Source of the DNA: Streptomyces abyssomicinicus
Lineage (GTDB): Bacteria; Actinomycetota; Actinomycetes; Streptomycetales; Streptomycetaceae
DNA length: 64,000 bases
Assembly: GCF_008974245.1 (NCBI RefSeq)
Contig: NZ_BBZI01000010.1
Location: 415,332 to 479,331 of the forward strand
Reading direction: 5' to 3'
Below, one piece after another: positions 54,001 to 61,973 of the stretch. Under the pieces are notes generated by a model. The model did not search any database and had not been told where the DNA came from. It was given only the letters and a program-made list of their open reading frames with translations. The stretch's first letter is position 1. Each line of letters opens with the position of its first letter. The position numbers and the translations under genes are program-made.

Positions 54001-54326
54001 CCACAGCCCGCCAGACCGGCGACCCCCGCGCCGTCGCCCTGGCCCAGGAAGGACTGGCCGGGGTCGCGGCGGCCGAGGGCGCCTGGGAAGAGGCGAGCGC
54101 CCTGCTGGAAAAAGCCACAGCACTCAGGGCATCGGTCGGCGCGCCCCTACCGGCCGCGGAACACGGCGATATCCACCGGATCACCACCGCCATCCACACC
54201 GCATCGAACCGGCAGGCACCGGGCGGGCGCACACCCATGAGCCCGCCCCCCACCGACCACACACCCGACCTGCCAGGACCGCACTCCATACCCACCCGGG
54301 AGACAACCACACGACACAGACCCTGA
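51042..54326 (+). CDS. AfsR/SARP-family regulator with BTAD, NB-ARC and TPR regions; TTA codon at position 6
   Basis: A protein of 1094 residues from GTG 51042 (VRFGVLGPL). An OmpR-type winged helix (about 1-90, LRVPEVKVRALLADLLAHQGRPVPADRLAEDLWGD) is followed by the bacterial transcriptional activation domain (about 95-240). An RT-x-x-PAP repeat linker (about 250-288) leads to an ATPase domain with Walker A GPGGVGKTR and LVLDNCEH. The C-terminal 400 residues are helical TPR-like repeats. Large SARPs activate antibiotic clusters or stress genes. The sixth codon (51057-51059) is TTA, so translation should depend on bldA. No biosynthetic cluster is visible nearby. Confidence 0.9.
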   Translation: MRFGVLGPLCVWTDNGRPLRVPEVKVRALLADLLAHQGRPVPADRLAEDLWGDSPPGNPANTLQTKVSQLRRALEQGEPGGRQLVAFHARGYVLHAADVDALRFGALLDQAHAATDPQAKAELLEGALALWRGPAYADFADETFARTAAVRLEEQRLTALEERAEVRLELGEHSLVADELGELVAAHPLRERLRAAHLRALYQSGRQAQALAGYDELRHRLAEELGLDPGPELAALHQAMLRQDASLAPARSRTHLPAPRTHLPAPRTNVPSPRTDLPAARTNVPAPLTGLIGREQAVAEAGALLGSARLVTLTGPGGVGKTRLALEIAALAVDAFPDGVWWVELGALSGRTAGVTEVVAAVLDVRDDTATGARPGIPPKSLAHRLVDAAGGRRMLLVLDNCEHVAGPVAALVDLLLGAAPDLRVLTTSREPLALAGEMLYAVPPLEVPVPGADPVRAASVRLFMARATAAAPGFVLDEAGAPAVAAICRRLDGLPLALELAAARVRTLGVRGVADRLDDRFHLLTVSGRGRPARQQTLRAVIDWSWEQLTERQQQVLIRLAVHPGGCTLVAAEAVCADLGRDGAADVADLLDQLVARSMVEPVASGAGIRYRLLESITAYCLERISGDDPVFDRRDLYYTELAEQAAPHLHGPAQRQWLERLDTEVPNLRATLEHTTDPAPALRLVDALAWYWYLRGTHREGHAFITAVLALPGARCSRTAAWEAGFAMLTGDGTGLLERSRTAARAVDARDARSRWFLALAHLNFGDAAGAEVLLTDALAAFRTAGDRWGEAATLAGRAKQAMFQGDHALAERSGSRSLALFTDLGDGWGQLQASDMLGYLAEINGDYERGTRLHREGLRAAENLRLWTDASYRLSSLGRLALLTADLDASRELHERAMRLADEQSSSFAREFARVGLGLVARRAGDLDTAQRLFEQSLAWNRRLETDYGRPFYGMSLLLAELGFLAEQRGDPATARTWHLEGFATARQTGDPRAVALAQEGLAGVAAAEGAWEEASALLEKATALRASVGAPLPAAEHGDIHRITTAIHTASNRQAPGGRTPMSPPPTDHTPDLPGPHSIPTRETTTRHRP

Positions 54327-55453
54327 CCCGCCAACCTACGGGCCTTCACGTCTTCGAGACTTCCCGTCCGGACTGCGGGAACTCCGCATCGGTTGGCTGT
54401 TCGCATTCCGAGCCCCTGTCGCGCGGCCTGTCACGCTCCCTCCGAATCCCCTTCTGACCTGCGCACACACGCTCCACGGGCAAGGTGAGTAACCCGGGTG
54501 TGTCAACGTGACGCTTTCCGTACCGGGCTCGGGATGGTCGAGCAGGCTCGAATGATGTGAGAGCTCTACTTGCCGGGGTGCCCGTGGTCGGGGCTGTGCT
54601 GTCGCGGTCTGTCTGGTCCGCGGCTTGATCCACTTGCACGGGAAGCGGGCTGTGCCTGCCTCGTACCCGTCAAGCTGCCGCCGTGGCGGAGATCGCTGCC
54701 GGCCCGGGGTGGCGGGAGGTGCCGTTCCTGGCCTGGGGGTGGTGGGGGGCTGGCTGTTCCCTGCTCGGGCGGGGTGCGTGTCCGAGGGGCGCTCCGGCAG
54801 TTTCTGGTCTGACTCGACGTTGGCCCTTTTTCCGGTTCCGGTATTACCGGTCTGGTGGTTTTGCAGCTGAGCCGGGTGTGCGTCGGTATCGGTCTCGACC
54901 GGGTCTGCCGCGGCCTTGCCGTGGAGTGCTTCACCCGCGGTGGGCCCGGCAGCACTGTCATGGCGCGCAGCGGCCCCGCGGTGCCGGTGACGCAGGCCGC
55001 GCACCGGCCCGATCATGAAGGCCGGCCTCTCTGCCTGCTGGGTCTCGCGGTTGCGGTGCTGGCGGAGACCGGCGCGCATCTGCGCGTGGCGGTGGTTCGG
55101 CGGCTCCCTCGCTTCCCAGTGGGCGCGGGCGTTTTGGTCGGGAGGCGCGGCGGCCGGACGGGGGGCTTTGCGCCTGCTGGTCCGGGAGGCGGCCGGGCTT
55201 GCCGACACGGGCGTCGATGTCCGCCCGGCGGTGTTGTGGGTCCTGGTCTGTGACACCGCCGGGCGGGTCCTGGTCTGTGTGGCCGGGCCGGCATGCCGGG
55301 TGGTCACGGACGCGGTGCGGCTGTACGTGGCCGTCGGTATGACGCAGGAGACACGACGCGCAGTTCTTCCACGGGCGGGCCGCGGTCGACGTGCTGCTGG
55401 TGGGACGGCTCACCGAGTTCCGCCGGCCGGCTGCGCCGCTCCTCGCCTGCGCC
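54327..55453. other. 1.1-kb stretch without a supported gene
   Basis: Several long frames cross this stretch on both strands, but none shows family resemblance or consistent third-position bias. The plus frame around 55180-55340 (LVREAAGLADTGVDVRPAVLWVLVCDTAGRVLVCVAG) is the most protein-like and could be a fragment. The base composition is less regular than in neighbouring genes. It is best read as decayed or non-coding DNA between the SARP gene and the CGNR gene. Confidence 0.45.
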
Positions 55454-56233
55454 CTACGCCTGCGCCTGAGCGGCGGGTGACGCTTCCCGGCGGGTTCTGG
55501 CGTAGTGGCGGCGGGCGCGGTCCCGGTTGCCGCAGTCTCCCGCGCTGCACCAGCGGCGGGTCGCGTTGCGGGAGCGGTCGAGGAAGAACCATCCGCATCC
55601 GGCGCCCTCGCAGCGTCGGACGCGGTCCAGGTTGTCCCCGCCGAGCAGTTCCTCCGTCCGCAGCGCGAGCTCGTGGCGGAGTCCGTCGAGGCGGTCCGGG
55701 TCGGGCTGCCAGCGCAGGGGGAAGGTTGGGGGCAGCGCGGAGTCCTGGCGGGCCCGCGCCAGGTGGCCGCGCAGCGCTTCCCACTGTGCGGCCGGGGGTT
55801 GTGCGTCGTCCACGAGGGCGTCCAGGACCGGCAGGAGGGCGGTGCGCAGGTCCACGAGCGCCGCGGTCGCGGCCTCGGCGCGTGCGGGGTCCGCGGCGGC
55901 GGCCCGGAGCAGGGTCTCGGCGTGCTCCTGGCCGGCCGGCCCGGCGGTGGCCGCCCAGCGCGCCCACGCCTCGGGCCCCTGGACGCGGTCGGCGGTGCGG
56001 GCGGGGTCCAGCCGCCAGGCGACGGTGTTGGCGAAGTCCAGCACCGGGTGCCCGCCCACCAGGGACACGGCGGAGGCGTGGACGCTGCCGCCGGGGTCCG
56101 CCGGTACGGCCGTGTTCTCCCGTGCGCTCGTGTTCTCCCGTGCGGCCGTGTTCTTCCGTGCGCTCGTGCTTTCCGGTGCGGCCGTGCTCTCCGGTACGGC
56201 GGGGGCGGGAAGGGCCGGGCGTTGTTTCGTCAC
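55454..56233 (-). CDS. CGNR zinc-finger/ABATE-domain regulator
   Basis: A protein of 259 residues. The C-terminus RRCEGAGCGWFFLDRSRNATRRWCSAGDCGNRDRARRHYAR is the CGNR zinc finger (C-x-x-x-x-C, then C-x4-C). The preceding region (VSLVGGHPVLDFANTVAWRL, then PAAQWEALRGHLARARQD) is the ABATE ligand domain. The N-terminal 45 residues are a tandem repeat (ESTAAPESTSARKNTAARENT) encoded by an 18-base DNA repeat at about 56105-56200. It is divergent from azlC; such regulators usually control the adjacent transporter. The start at GTG 56233 is only weakly supported. Confidence 0.83.
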   Translation of the reverse strand: MTKQRPALPAPAVPESTAAPESTSARKNTAARENTSARENTAVPADPGGSVHASAVSLVGGHPVLDFANTVAWRLDPARTADRVQGPEAWARWAATAGPAGQEHAETLLRAAAADPARAEAATAALVDLRTALLPVLDALVDDAQPPAAQWEALRGHLARARQDSALPPTFPLRWQPDPDRLDGLRHELALRTEELLGGDNLDRVRRCEGAGCGWFFLDRSRNATRRWCSAGDCGNRDRARRHYARTRREASPAAQAQA

Positions 56234-56254
56234 TCCTTCATCCTACGCCGGTTT

Positions 56255-56284
56255 CTAACAGTCAAAGTGCGTTATGGCTGTTAG
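56255..56284. promoter_or_regulatory. Inverted-repeat operator between CGNR gene and azlC
   Basis: CTAACAG at 56255-56261 and CTGTTAG at 56278-56284 form an inverted repeat with 16 bases between the arms, ten bases before the azlC start. It is a candidate site for the CGNR regulator encoded on the other strand. Confidence 0.5.
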
Positions 56285-56293
56285 GCTGATTGT

Positions 56294-57289
56294 ATGGACA
56301 GTCTCCGATCGGAGCGCACCGCCGCCTCTGCGCGGGCGAGCTTCGTCTCCGGGCTTCGGACGGGATCCGGACTGGCCGCCGCTTCCTTCCTCCTTGCCGT
56401 CAGCTTCGGCGCGGTCAGTGCCTCGCAGGGCTGGGGGCATCTCGCGCCCGTGATCTGCTCGATGGTCGTCTTCTCGGGCTCCGCCCAGTTCGCCCTGCTG
56501 GCGGTCCTCGGCTCCGGTGGCGGGCTCATGGGCGCCGTGGCGTCCGCGGCGCTGATCAACAGCCGCTTCGTCCCGATGGGCATCGCCGTGGCCGGTGATC
56601 TGCGGGGCGGCCGGTTCCGGCGGGCGCTGGAGGGCCAGGCGGTGGTTGACGGGTCGTGGGCCGCCGCCCATCTCGGCGGCGGGCGCTTCGACCGGTACCT
56701 GCTCTTCGGCGCCACCGCCATCCAGTGGCCGGCCTGGGTGGCGGGGACCGGGCTCGGCGTCGTGGTCTCCCCCGACCCCGATCTTCTGCACCGGCTGGGA
56801 CTCGACGTCCTCACCCCGGCACTCTTCGTGGCGCTCCTGTGCGACGAGGTCCGCAAGGAGCGGCTCAACCGGCTGCCCGCGCTGCTGGGCGCGCTGTTGG
56901 CGGCCGGCCTCGTCCTCTTCCTGCCGGCCGGGCCCGCTCTGGTCGGCGCGGTGCCGGCGGCGCTCGTGGCCCTCGCCCGCCGCCCCGCAGCACCCGCCGT
57001 GTCGGACACCGCAGCACCCGCAGCACCCGACACCGCAGCACCCGACACCGCAGCACCCGTCGTGTCCGACACCGCAGCACCCGCAGCACCCGACACTGCA
57101 GCACCTGCCGTGTCGGACACTGCAGCACCTGCCGTGTCGGACACTGCAGCACCCGTCGTGTCCGACACCGCATCCGTGGCCGGGCCGCCCGTCGCCGGGC
57201 CGCCCCGCCGCCCCGGGCCGCCCCGCCGGCCCGGGCCGGCCGGGGAGCCCGGGCGGCCCGTCCGCTACGACGAAGAGGTCCCGCGATGA
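56294..57289 (+). CDS. azlC: AzlC-family branched-chain amino acid exporter subunit
   Basis: A protein of 331 residues. The first 230 have about six to seven membrane helices with SFGAVSASQGWGHLAPVICSMVVFSGSAQFALLAVL and NSRFVPMGIAVAGDL, the AzlC hallmarks. The last 90 residues are a hydrophilic tail of SDTAAPA-type repeats (VSDTAAPAAPDTAAP), encoded by repeated GACACCGCAGCACC units at about 56996-57170, then a Pro/Gly-rich end. The tail is not part of the usual family length (about 240). AzlC and AzlD export branched-chain or other amino acids. The stop overlaps the azlD start (ATGA). Confidence 0.87.
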   Translation: MDSLRSERTAASARASFVSGLRTGSGLAAASFLLAVSFGAVSASQGWGHLAPVICSMVVFSGSAQFALLAVLGSGGGLMGAVASAALINSRFVPMGIAVAGDLRGGRFRRALEGQAVVDGSWAAAHLGGGRFDRYLLFGATAIQWPAWVAGTGLGVVVSPDPDLLHRLGLDVLTPALFVALLCDEVRKERLNRLPALLGALLAAGLVLFLPAGPALVGAVPAALVALARRPAAPAVSDTAAPAAPDTAAPDTAAPVVSDTAAPAAPDTAAPAVSDTAAPAVSDTAAPVVSDTASVAGPPVAGPPRRPGPPRRPGPAGEPGRPVRYDEEVPR

Positions 57290-57585
57290 CCCTCTGGCTC
57301 GCCATAGTCGCCGTCGCCGCTCTCAGCTTCGCCTTCAAGGCTTTAGGGCCCGCCCTGGTCGGCGGGCGCACGCTGCCGCCCCGGGCGCGGTCGGTGATCG
57401 CCCTGACCGCCCCCGCCCTGCTCGCCGGGTTCATCGTGGTCGACGTGCTGGGCCCGCGGTGGAGCGCGGTGGACCTCACCCTGATCGCCGGACTCGCTGT
57501 CGTCCCGGTACTCGTCCGGACCCGGGCCCCGCTCCCCGTGACCCTGGTGGCCGCGGTCGCCGTGACGGCACTCCTGCGCCTGTAG
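57286..57585 (+). CDS. azlD: AzlD-family transport protein
   Basis: A protein of 99 residues with four hydrophobic segments: LAIVAVAALSFAFKALGPALVGG, VIALTAPALLAGFIVVDVLG, LTLIAGLAVVPVLV and LVAAVAVTALL. The size and topology are those of AzlD, the small partner of AzlC. Its ATG at 57286 overlaps the azlC stop, so the two are made in step. The FKALGP segment is conserved in the family. A strong hairpin follows about 45 bases after the stop. Confidence 0.85.
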   Translation: MTLWLAIVAVAALSFAFKALGPALVGGRTLPPRARSVIALTAPALLAGFIVVDVLGPRWSAVDLTLIAGLAVVPVLVRTRAPLPVTLVAAVAVTALLRL

Positions 57586-57629
57586 GGCCGTGGCGGCCGC
57601 CGTCGTCACGGCGTCCGGAACCGGGCGTC

Positions 57630-57655
57630 CGCCGGGCGGAGACCTCCGCCCGGCG
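57630..57655 (+). terminator. Hairpin downstream of azlD
   Basis: CGCCGGGCGGAG at 57630-57641 is complementary to CTCCGCCCGGCG at 57644-57655, so an 11-base stem with a four-base loop can form 45 bases beyond the azlD stop. It probably ends the azlCD transcript. Confidence 0.65.
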
Positions 57656-57687
57656 GGCGACGCCCCGGTCGGTCGGCGGGACGGACG

Positions 57688-57800
57688 ACACCACCATCCG
57701 CACCGCCACCCCCGACGAGATTCCTGACCTGCTGGCCTCCTGTGCCCGGCCTGCCGGGAGGACCAGCATCGCCGGCCGTTGCGGTCGCCGTGCCGCCGCC
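57688..57800 (+). pseudogene. Truncated GNAT acetyltransferase remnant
   Basis: The frame reads TTIRTATPDEIPDLLASCARPAGRTSIAGR, which is the N-terminal strand and helix of a GNAT protein (usually MxIRxATPDDIPALL). Homology fades within 40 residues and there is no start codon in place. The remaining 57800-58018 contains nothing recognisable. Confidence 0.4.
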
Positions 57801-58018
57801 CTATGCGTTCGGTCCAGAACACCCTTGCTTTCACCGGGCGCTTTGACGCGACGCCGCGGTGGCGCGCTCGACGACGGCACGGCGCGCGGCACGGAAGCAG
57901 GCACGGCACCGCCCCGGGCGGCTCGGTGCGACAAGGGCAGCAGCGGCGCGGAAGTTGTGCGGCGGAGGATGCCGGCGCTGTCGGGGAACGGCAAAGCAGG
58001 GCGTGTCCGGCGGACTTC

Positions 58019-58734
58019 TCAGTACGTCGCCCGGTCGCCGCTCGCGTCGTGGACCGCGCCGGTGGAGAAGCTGACCTGCTTCCGGGCACAGCCAGGCGAT
58101 CAGTTCGGCGATCCTCGGTTCGGGCGAAGCGGCCCATCCAGGTCAGCGCCTGGGAGCGGGCGAGGACGGCGGGGTCGGTGTGCGCGTTCATCGGCGTGCG
58201 GACGGCCGCGGGGGCCACGGCGGGCGGCCGCGGGGCCACGGCGTTGACCAGGACGCCGGTCGTGTCGAGTTCCTTGCCGAGTGACTCGGTGAGCGCGACG
58301 ACTGCGGCCTTCGACGCCGAGTAGGCGCTCCGGGCGGGGTTGCCGTCCTTGGCGGCGATGCTCGCCAGAGTGACGATGCGGCCCCATCCCGCCCCACCAT
58401 CGCCGGTACGACGGCGCGGCACAGCGGGAAGGTGCCGTCGACATCGACCCGGAACGTCGTCCGCCATTCGTCGAGGCCGAGTTCGGCGAGGGGACGGGGG
58501 GCCCACGGTTCCCGCGCTGTGCACGAGGATGCTCACCGGGCCCAGCCGGTGGAGGAGCGCGGCAACGGCCTCGGGACCGGTGACGTCCAGGTACTCGTCC
58601 GCTCCCGGGGCGAGGCCGGCGGTGACGACCCGTACGCCGTGGGCGCGCAGTGTCGCCGCGGTGGCGGCGCCGACGCCGACGCCGCCGGTTCCGCCGGTGA
58701 CCAGGGCGAGGGCGTCGTCGGCGTAGCTCGTCAT
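58019..58734 (-). pseudogene. SDR oxidoreductase (3-oxoacyl-ACP reductase-like), broken by several frameshifts
   Basis: Pieces of one short-chain dehydrogenase are spread over all three minus frames. LALVTGGTGGVGVGAATAATL is the glycine-rich NAD(P) site. A shift follows VHSAGTVGPP; the next piece is LAELGLDEWRTTFRVDVDGTFPLC; another shift leads to GWGRIVTLASIAAKDGNPARSAYSASKAAV, with the catalytic Ser and the YxxxK motif. Two further shifts precede the tail FSTGAVHDASGDRATY, which ends at the TGA at 58019. At least four frameshifts make it non-functional unless sequence errors explain them. It overlaps the FAD oxidoreductase remnant by four bases, marking a former operon. Confidence 0.75.
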
Positions 58735-59116
58735 GCGAACTCCTTGGCAATGCGGGTCGGCGGCCGGGAGAGCGATGGAGCGGCGGGTGTGTGGGGCGCT
58801 ACCGGGCGGCGGCGGGCCGGGCGGCTGCCGTGGTTCAGCGGCGGCTGCCGGGGGCCGGCCAGGTGACGGGCGGCGATCCAGCCGAAGGTCATGGCCGGGC
58901 CGAGGTTGATGCCGCCGGCGGGGTAGTGGCCGCCCATCACGCTCGCCTGGTCGTCGCCGACGGCGTAAAGCCCCAAGACGAGCTCGTCCCCGTCACCCAG
59001 GACCCGGGCGTGCTCGTCGGTCGCCAGTCCGGCGAAGGTGCCGAAACTGCCGGGCACGATCCGTACGCGGGCCCACACACGAATCGCACCCCGCGGCCAA
59101 GCGCTGGGGAGTGTCT
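58731..59116 (-). pseudogene. FAD-dependent oxidoreductase (3-ketosteroid dehydrogenase-like), C-terminal remnant
   Basis: The frame reads RIVPGSFGTFAGLATDEHARVL, GLYAVGDDQASVMGGHYPAGGINLGPAMTFGWIAARHLAG. This is the conserved C-terminal FAD-contacting end of the fumarate reductase/3-ketosteroid-delta1-dehydrogenase flavoprotein family. Upstream of about 59100 the homology is lost at the left edge of the insertion element. The rest of the gene (roughly 400-500 residues) is not found on the far side of the element. Its stop overlaps the SDR start. Confidence 0.7.
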
Positions 59117-59123
59117 GTGAAAC

Positions 59124-59147
59124 GGCTCTTCCAAGATTTTCGTGGTG
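59124..59147 (+). repeat. Left terminal inverted repeat of the ISL3 element
   Basis: The 24 bases from GGCTCTTCC to CGTGGTG match the reverse complement of 60747-60770 at 23 of 24 positions. Confidence 0.88.
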
Positions 59148-59149
59148 GT

Positions 59150-60685
59150 TCATGGCAGGTTGAGGAGTATCTGTTGGCGGAGGAGGGGGTGGCCGGCGCG
59201 GCCGTAGGTCTGGCGTTTGAGTAGTTTGATCTTGTTGTTGACGCCTTCGGTGCGACCGTTGTGCCAAGGCAGAGTGAGGGCGGCGTCGACGGCTTTCCGG
59301 TCGCGTTCCAGGCCGCGGGTGAAGGAGTGCAGGAACGGCAGTTCGGCGTCGCGGGCGTGGGTGATCCAGTTGGTCAGGGTGGTGTCGTTGCCGTCTGCCG
59401 GTGCCAGGAGTTCGGCGAACCCGCTGATCAGAGCGGTGAGTTGTGTCATCTCGGGGCACGCCTGGGTGAGCCGGTCGCGGAGGTCTCGGTCGGCGGGTGT
59501 GAGCCGGTCGGGGTGGCGGGTCAGCAGGGCGGTGACGCGTCGTGGGGAGAGGCGCGAGTGGTCGGCTTCGGCGCGGCCTTGGTTGATGTAGCGGACAAGG
59601 AGGTTCGCGCTGCCGGTGTAGCCCAGGGCACGGATCTCTTCGAGCAGGTGCGTGGTGGGCACCCCGGGATCTTCTGTCCGGCGCCGGCGCAGGTGGCTGC
59701 GGTAGGGGTCTACGAGCGGGGGGCGGTAGTTCGGGGCTTTGATCATGTTCTCGGGGCGAGGGTGGCGGGTGTACCGCTTCACCGTGTTCATCGACAGGCC
59801 CGGCCGGCGGGCGCAGTCGCCCGGGCCGACCCCGGCCTGGCGCAGGTCGCGGATCTGCTGCCGGCGTTCCCGGGTGTCCGCGGCCCGCTTGCCCTCGATG
59901 ATCGGCGGCCCGATGCCGGCCCAGCAGCCGGAGTGCGCACCGATGTCCTTCTGGGCGGCTTCGGCCAGGCCGTGCCACAGGTGTCAGCGGTCCGCGACCT
60001 GCACAATCCCCCGCCCCGCGTCAGTGATGGCCTTGGCGAAGGCGTTCGAGCCGTCCCGGCACACCGCCCGGATCCCGGGAGGGGCCTTGAGCCAGGCGGT
60101 GACCGTGGCCGGTTCCCGGTCGACCAGGACATCCAGACGCCGTCCGGTTACGGCATCGGTGAGGATCGTGGCGTACTTTTGGCCCTTGAGCAGGGCGAAT
60201 TCGTCCACCCCCACCACTGGGGGCACCTCTTCCGGCTCCGGCACCGGGGTGCGCATCAGCACGTTCAGCACCGTCGTCCACGACAATTGCTGCCCCAGCG
60301 GGTGCAGCAGCCGGGCTCCCGCAGCCCCGGCCAGCGCGATCGCGACCGTCTCGACGGGCCTGCGCAGGGCCGGAGTCCGCCGCTGATACCGCTCGGTCAG
60401 CGCCTCGACCTGCTCGACGAACGTGACCCGCCCGCACCCCGGATTGCCGCGCAGCAGCCGGCGCACCGACAATTCGATCACCACCGGGCGGCTCCCGACC
60501 CGCTCATCGGCCACCCGGCGCCCGTGCCGCGAATGCACCCTGCGGGGCGCCACCCCGCACCCCGGACACGAACGCGGTACATTCTTGGTCACTGCCCTGA
60601 CCAGCAGTAACTCCGGTTCCACCTTGACCGAGTCGACCCGAACCCGGGCCAGCTGCGGCCACACCTCCACGCAATCGATCATCAC
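59150..60685 (-). pseudogene. ISL3-family transposase interrupted by one in-frame TGA
   Basis: The frame runs 512 codons from ATG 60685 to the stop at 59150, with one internal TGA at 59984-59986. The N-terminal part has the zinc-ribbon RSCPGCGVAPRRVHSRHGRRVAD, then VVGVDEFALLKGQKYATILTD with the first catalytic Asp and VCRDGSNAFAKAI with the second. The C-terminal part has LPWHNGRTEGVNNKIKLLKRQTYG with the catalytic Glu. The TGA follows VADR, exactly where ISL3 transposases read DRWHLWH, so a TGG to TGA change (Trp to stop) is the simplest explanation. The second half also carries a helix-turn-helix (GPGDCARRPGLSMNTVKRYTRH). It is probably inactive unless read through. Confidence 0.88.
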
Positions 60686-60746
60686 ACAGGCAGCCTGCCG
60701 ACCCCCTCCGGATCACCGGGCCGGAGCCGATAAGACGGTCACCCCA

Positions 60747-60770
60747 CACCACGAAAATCTTGTAAGAGCC
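60747..60770 (-). repeat. Right terminal inverted repeat of the ISL3 element
   Basis: It is the partner of 59124-59147 with one mismatch. The transposase start codon lies about 60 bases inside it. Confidence 0.88.
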
Positions 60771-60888
60771 GTTCACGCTACAGACCCCGGCAGGGCCGAC
60801 GCGGGGGCGGGAGTACCGCCCGGGAGGCATCCGCGGCACGAGTGCAGCGCATCGGCGCGCAGGTGCGGGGCAGTGGCCGCTGCCGCGA

Positions 60889-61920
60889 TCAGCTGGCCGT
60901 GGAGAGGCGGTGCCGGAAGACGTGGCGGTAGGTCTGCGGGGAGACCGTGGTGAGCCGGCCGAAGTGGCGGCGCAGGTTGGCGGCGTTGCCGAAACCGGTC
61001 CGGCGGGCGACGGACTCCACCGCGTCGTCGGTGGTCTCCAGCAATTCCTGTGCCAGCCGGACCCGTTCCTGCAGGATCCACTGCAGTGGGGTGGTGCCCA
61101 GCGTGTCGCGGAAGCGCCGTGCGAAGGTGCGTTCGCTCAGGTGCGCCTGCTGGGCCAGGCGGGCCACTGTCAGCGGTTCGTGGAGCCGCTCGCGTGCCCA
61201 GTCCAGCACCGGGCCAAGACTTTCGTCGCGGCGCCGGGCGCGTGGGGGGAGCGGCTTGGCGTACTGGGTCTGGCCGCCCTCCCGGTGCGGTGGGACGACC
61301 ATGCGCCGGGCCACCTCGTTGGCGGCTGCGGAGCCGTGGTCGGCGCGGACCAGGTGCAGACAGGTGTCGATGACGGCTCCGGTGCCCGCCGAGGTGAGGA
61401 CCGTGCCGTCCTCGATGTAGAGCGAGGACGGGTCGTAGGTGACGCCCGGGAAACGGTGGGCGAAGTCCACCGCGTTCATCCAGTGCGTGGTCGCCCGCCG
61501 TCCGTCGAGCAGCCCGGCGGCGGCGAGCACGTACGCGCCGCTGCACAAGGAGACGATCCGCCGCCCCCGCGCGTGCGCGTCCCGCAACGCCTCCAGCAGG
61601 CCCGGCGGCGGATCGAGCTGGACGCGGCGCGGGCAGGCAGCGACCACCACGGTGTCCGCCTCCGCGAGATCCTCCAGACCGAACGGGGTGCTCAGCGTCA
61701 GACCGGCCGAGGTGCGCAGCGGCCCCGGCTCGGCGGCGCACAGCCGCAGCTCGTACCAGGGGACGACGATGTCGCTCCGGTCCGTCCCGAACACCTCGCA
61801 GGGTACGGCCAGCTCGAAGGTCGCCGCGCCGTCGACCACTGCCACCGCGACCACGTGCGCTCTGCCCGCCGCGGGCCCCGCGCCGCCACCGCCGTTGTTC
61901 ATGGCAGAAATGTAGCGCAT
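60889..61920 (-). CDS. GlxA-family transcriptional regulator (DJ-1/PfpI domain plus AraC HTH)
   Basis: A protein of 343 residues. The start is ATG 61920, preceded by AAAGGA; an ATG at 61902 is also in frame. The N-terminal domain (about 20-190) is glutamine-amidotransferase-like, with VDGAATFELAVPCEVFG and VSLCSGAYVLAAAGLLDGRRATTHW containing the nucleophile-elbow Cys. The C-terminal AraC domain has LTVARLAQQAHLSERTFARRFRDTLGTTPLQWILQERVRLAQELL and FGNAANLRRHFGRLTTVSPQTYRHVF. It is divergent from the APC transporter at 61974 with about 50 bases between starts, and probably regulates it. Confidence 0.9.
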   Translation of the reverse strand: MRYISAMNNGGGGAGPAAGRAHVVAVAVVDGAATFELAVPCEVFGTDRSDIVVPWYELRLCAAEPGPLRTSAGLTLSTPFGLEDLAEADTVVVAACPRRVQLDPPPGLLEALRDAHARGRRIVSLCSGAYVLAAAGLLDGRRATTHWMNAVDFAHRFPGVTYDPSSLYIEDGTVLTSAGTGAVIDTCLHLVRADHGSAAANEVARRMVVPPHREGGQTQYAKPLPPRARRRDESLGPVLDWARERLHEPLTVARLAQQAHLSERTFARRFRDTLGTTPLQWILQERVRLAQELLETTDDAVESVARRTGFGNAANLRRHFGRLTTVSPQTYRHVFRHRLSTAS

Positions 61921-61973
61921 GCGGTCCTTTCCGCCACTGGTCGAGGACGTGCGGCGGCCCGGAAGGTTGACCC

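Larger units (their letters stand above)
59124..60770 (-). mobile_element. ISL3-type insertion sequence with terminal inverted repeats
   Basis: The 1,647-base element is bounded by 24-base inverted repeats at 59124-59147 and 60747-60770, both reading inward from GGCTCTT and ending TTTTCGTGGTG, with a single mismatch at the eighth base. It encodes one ISL3-type transposase on the minus strand. No exact eight-base target duplication is seen at the ends (TGTGAAAC on the left, GTTCACGC on the right). The outer bases GTGAA(A)C themselves look inverted. The element lies against the FAD oxidoreductase remnant. Confidence 0.88.
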
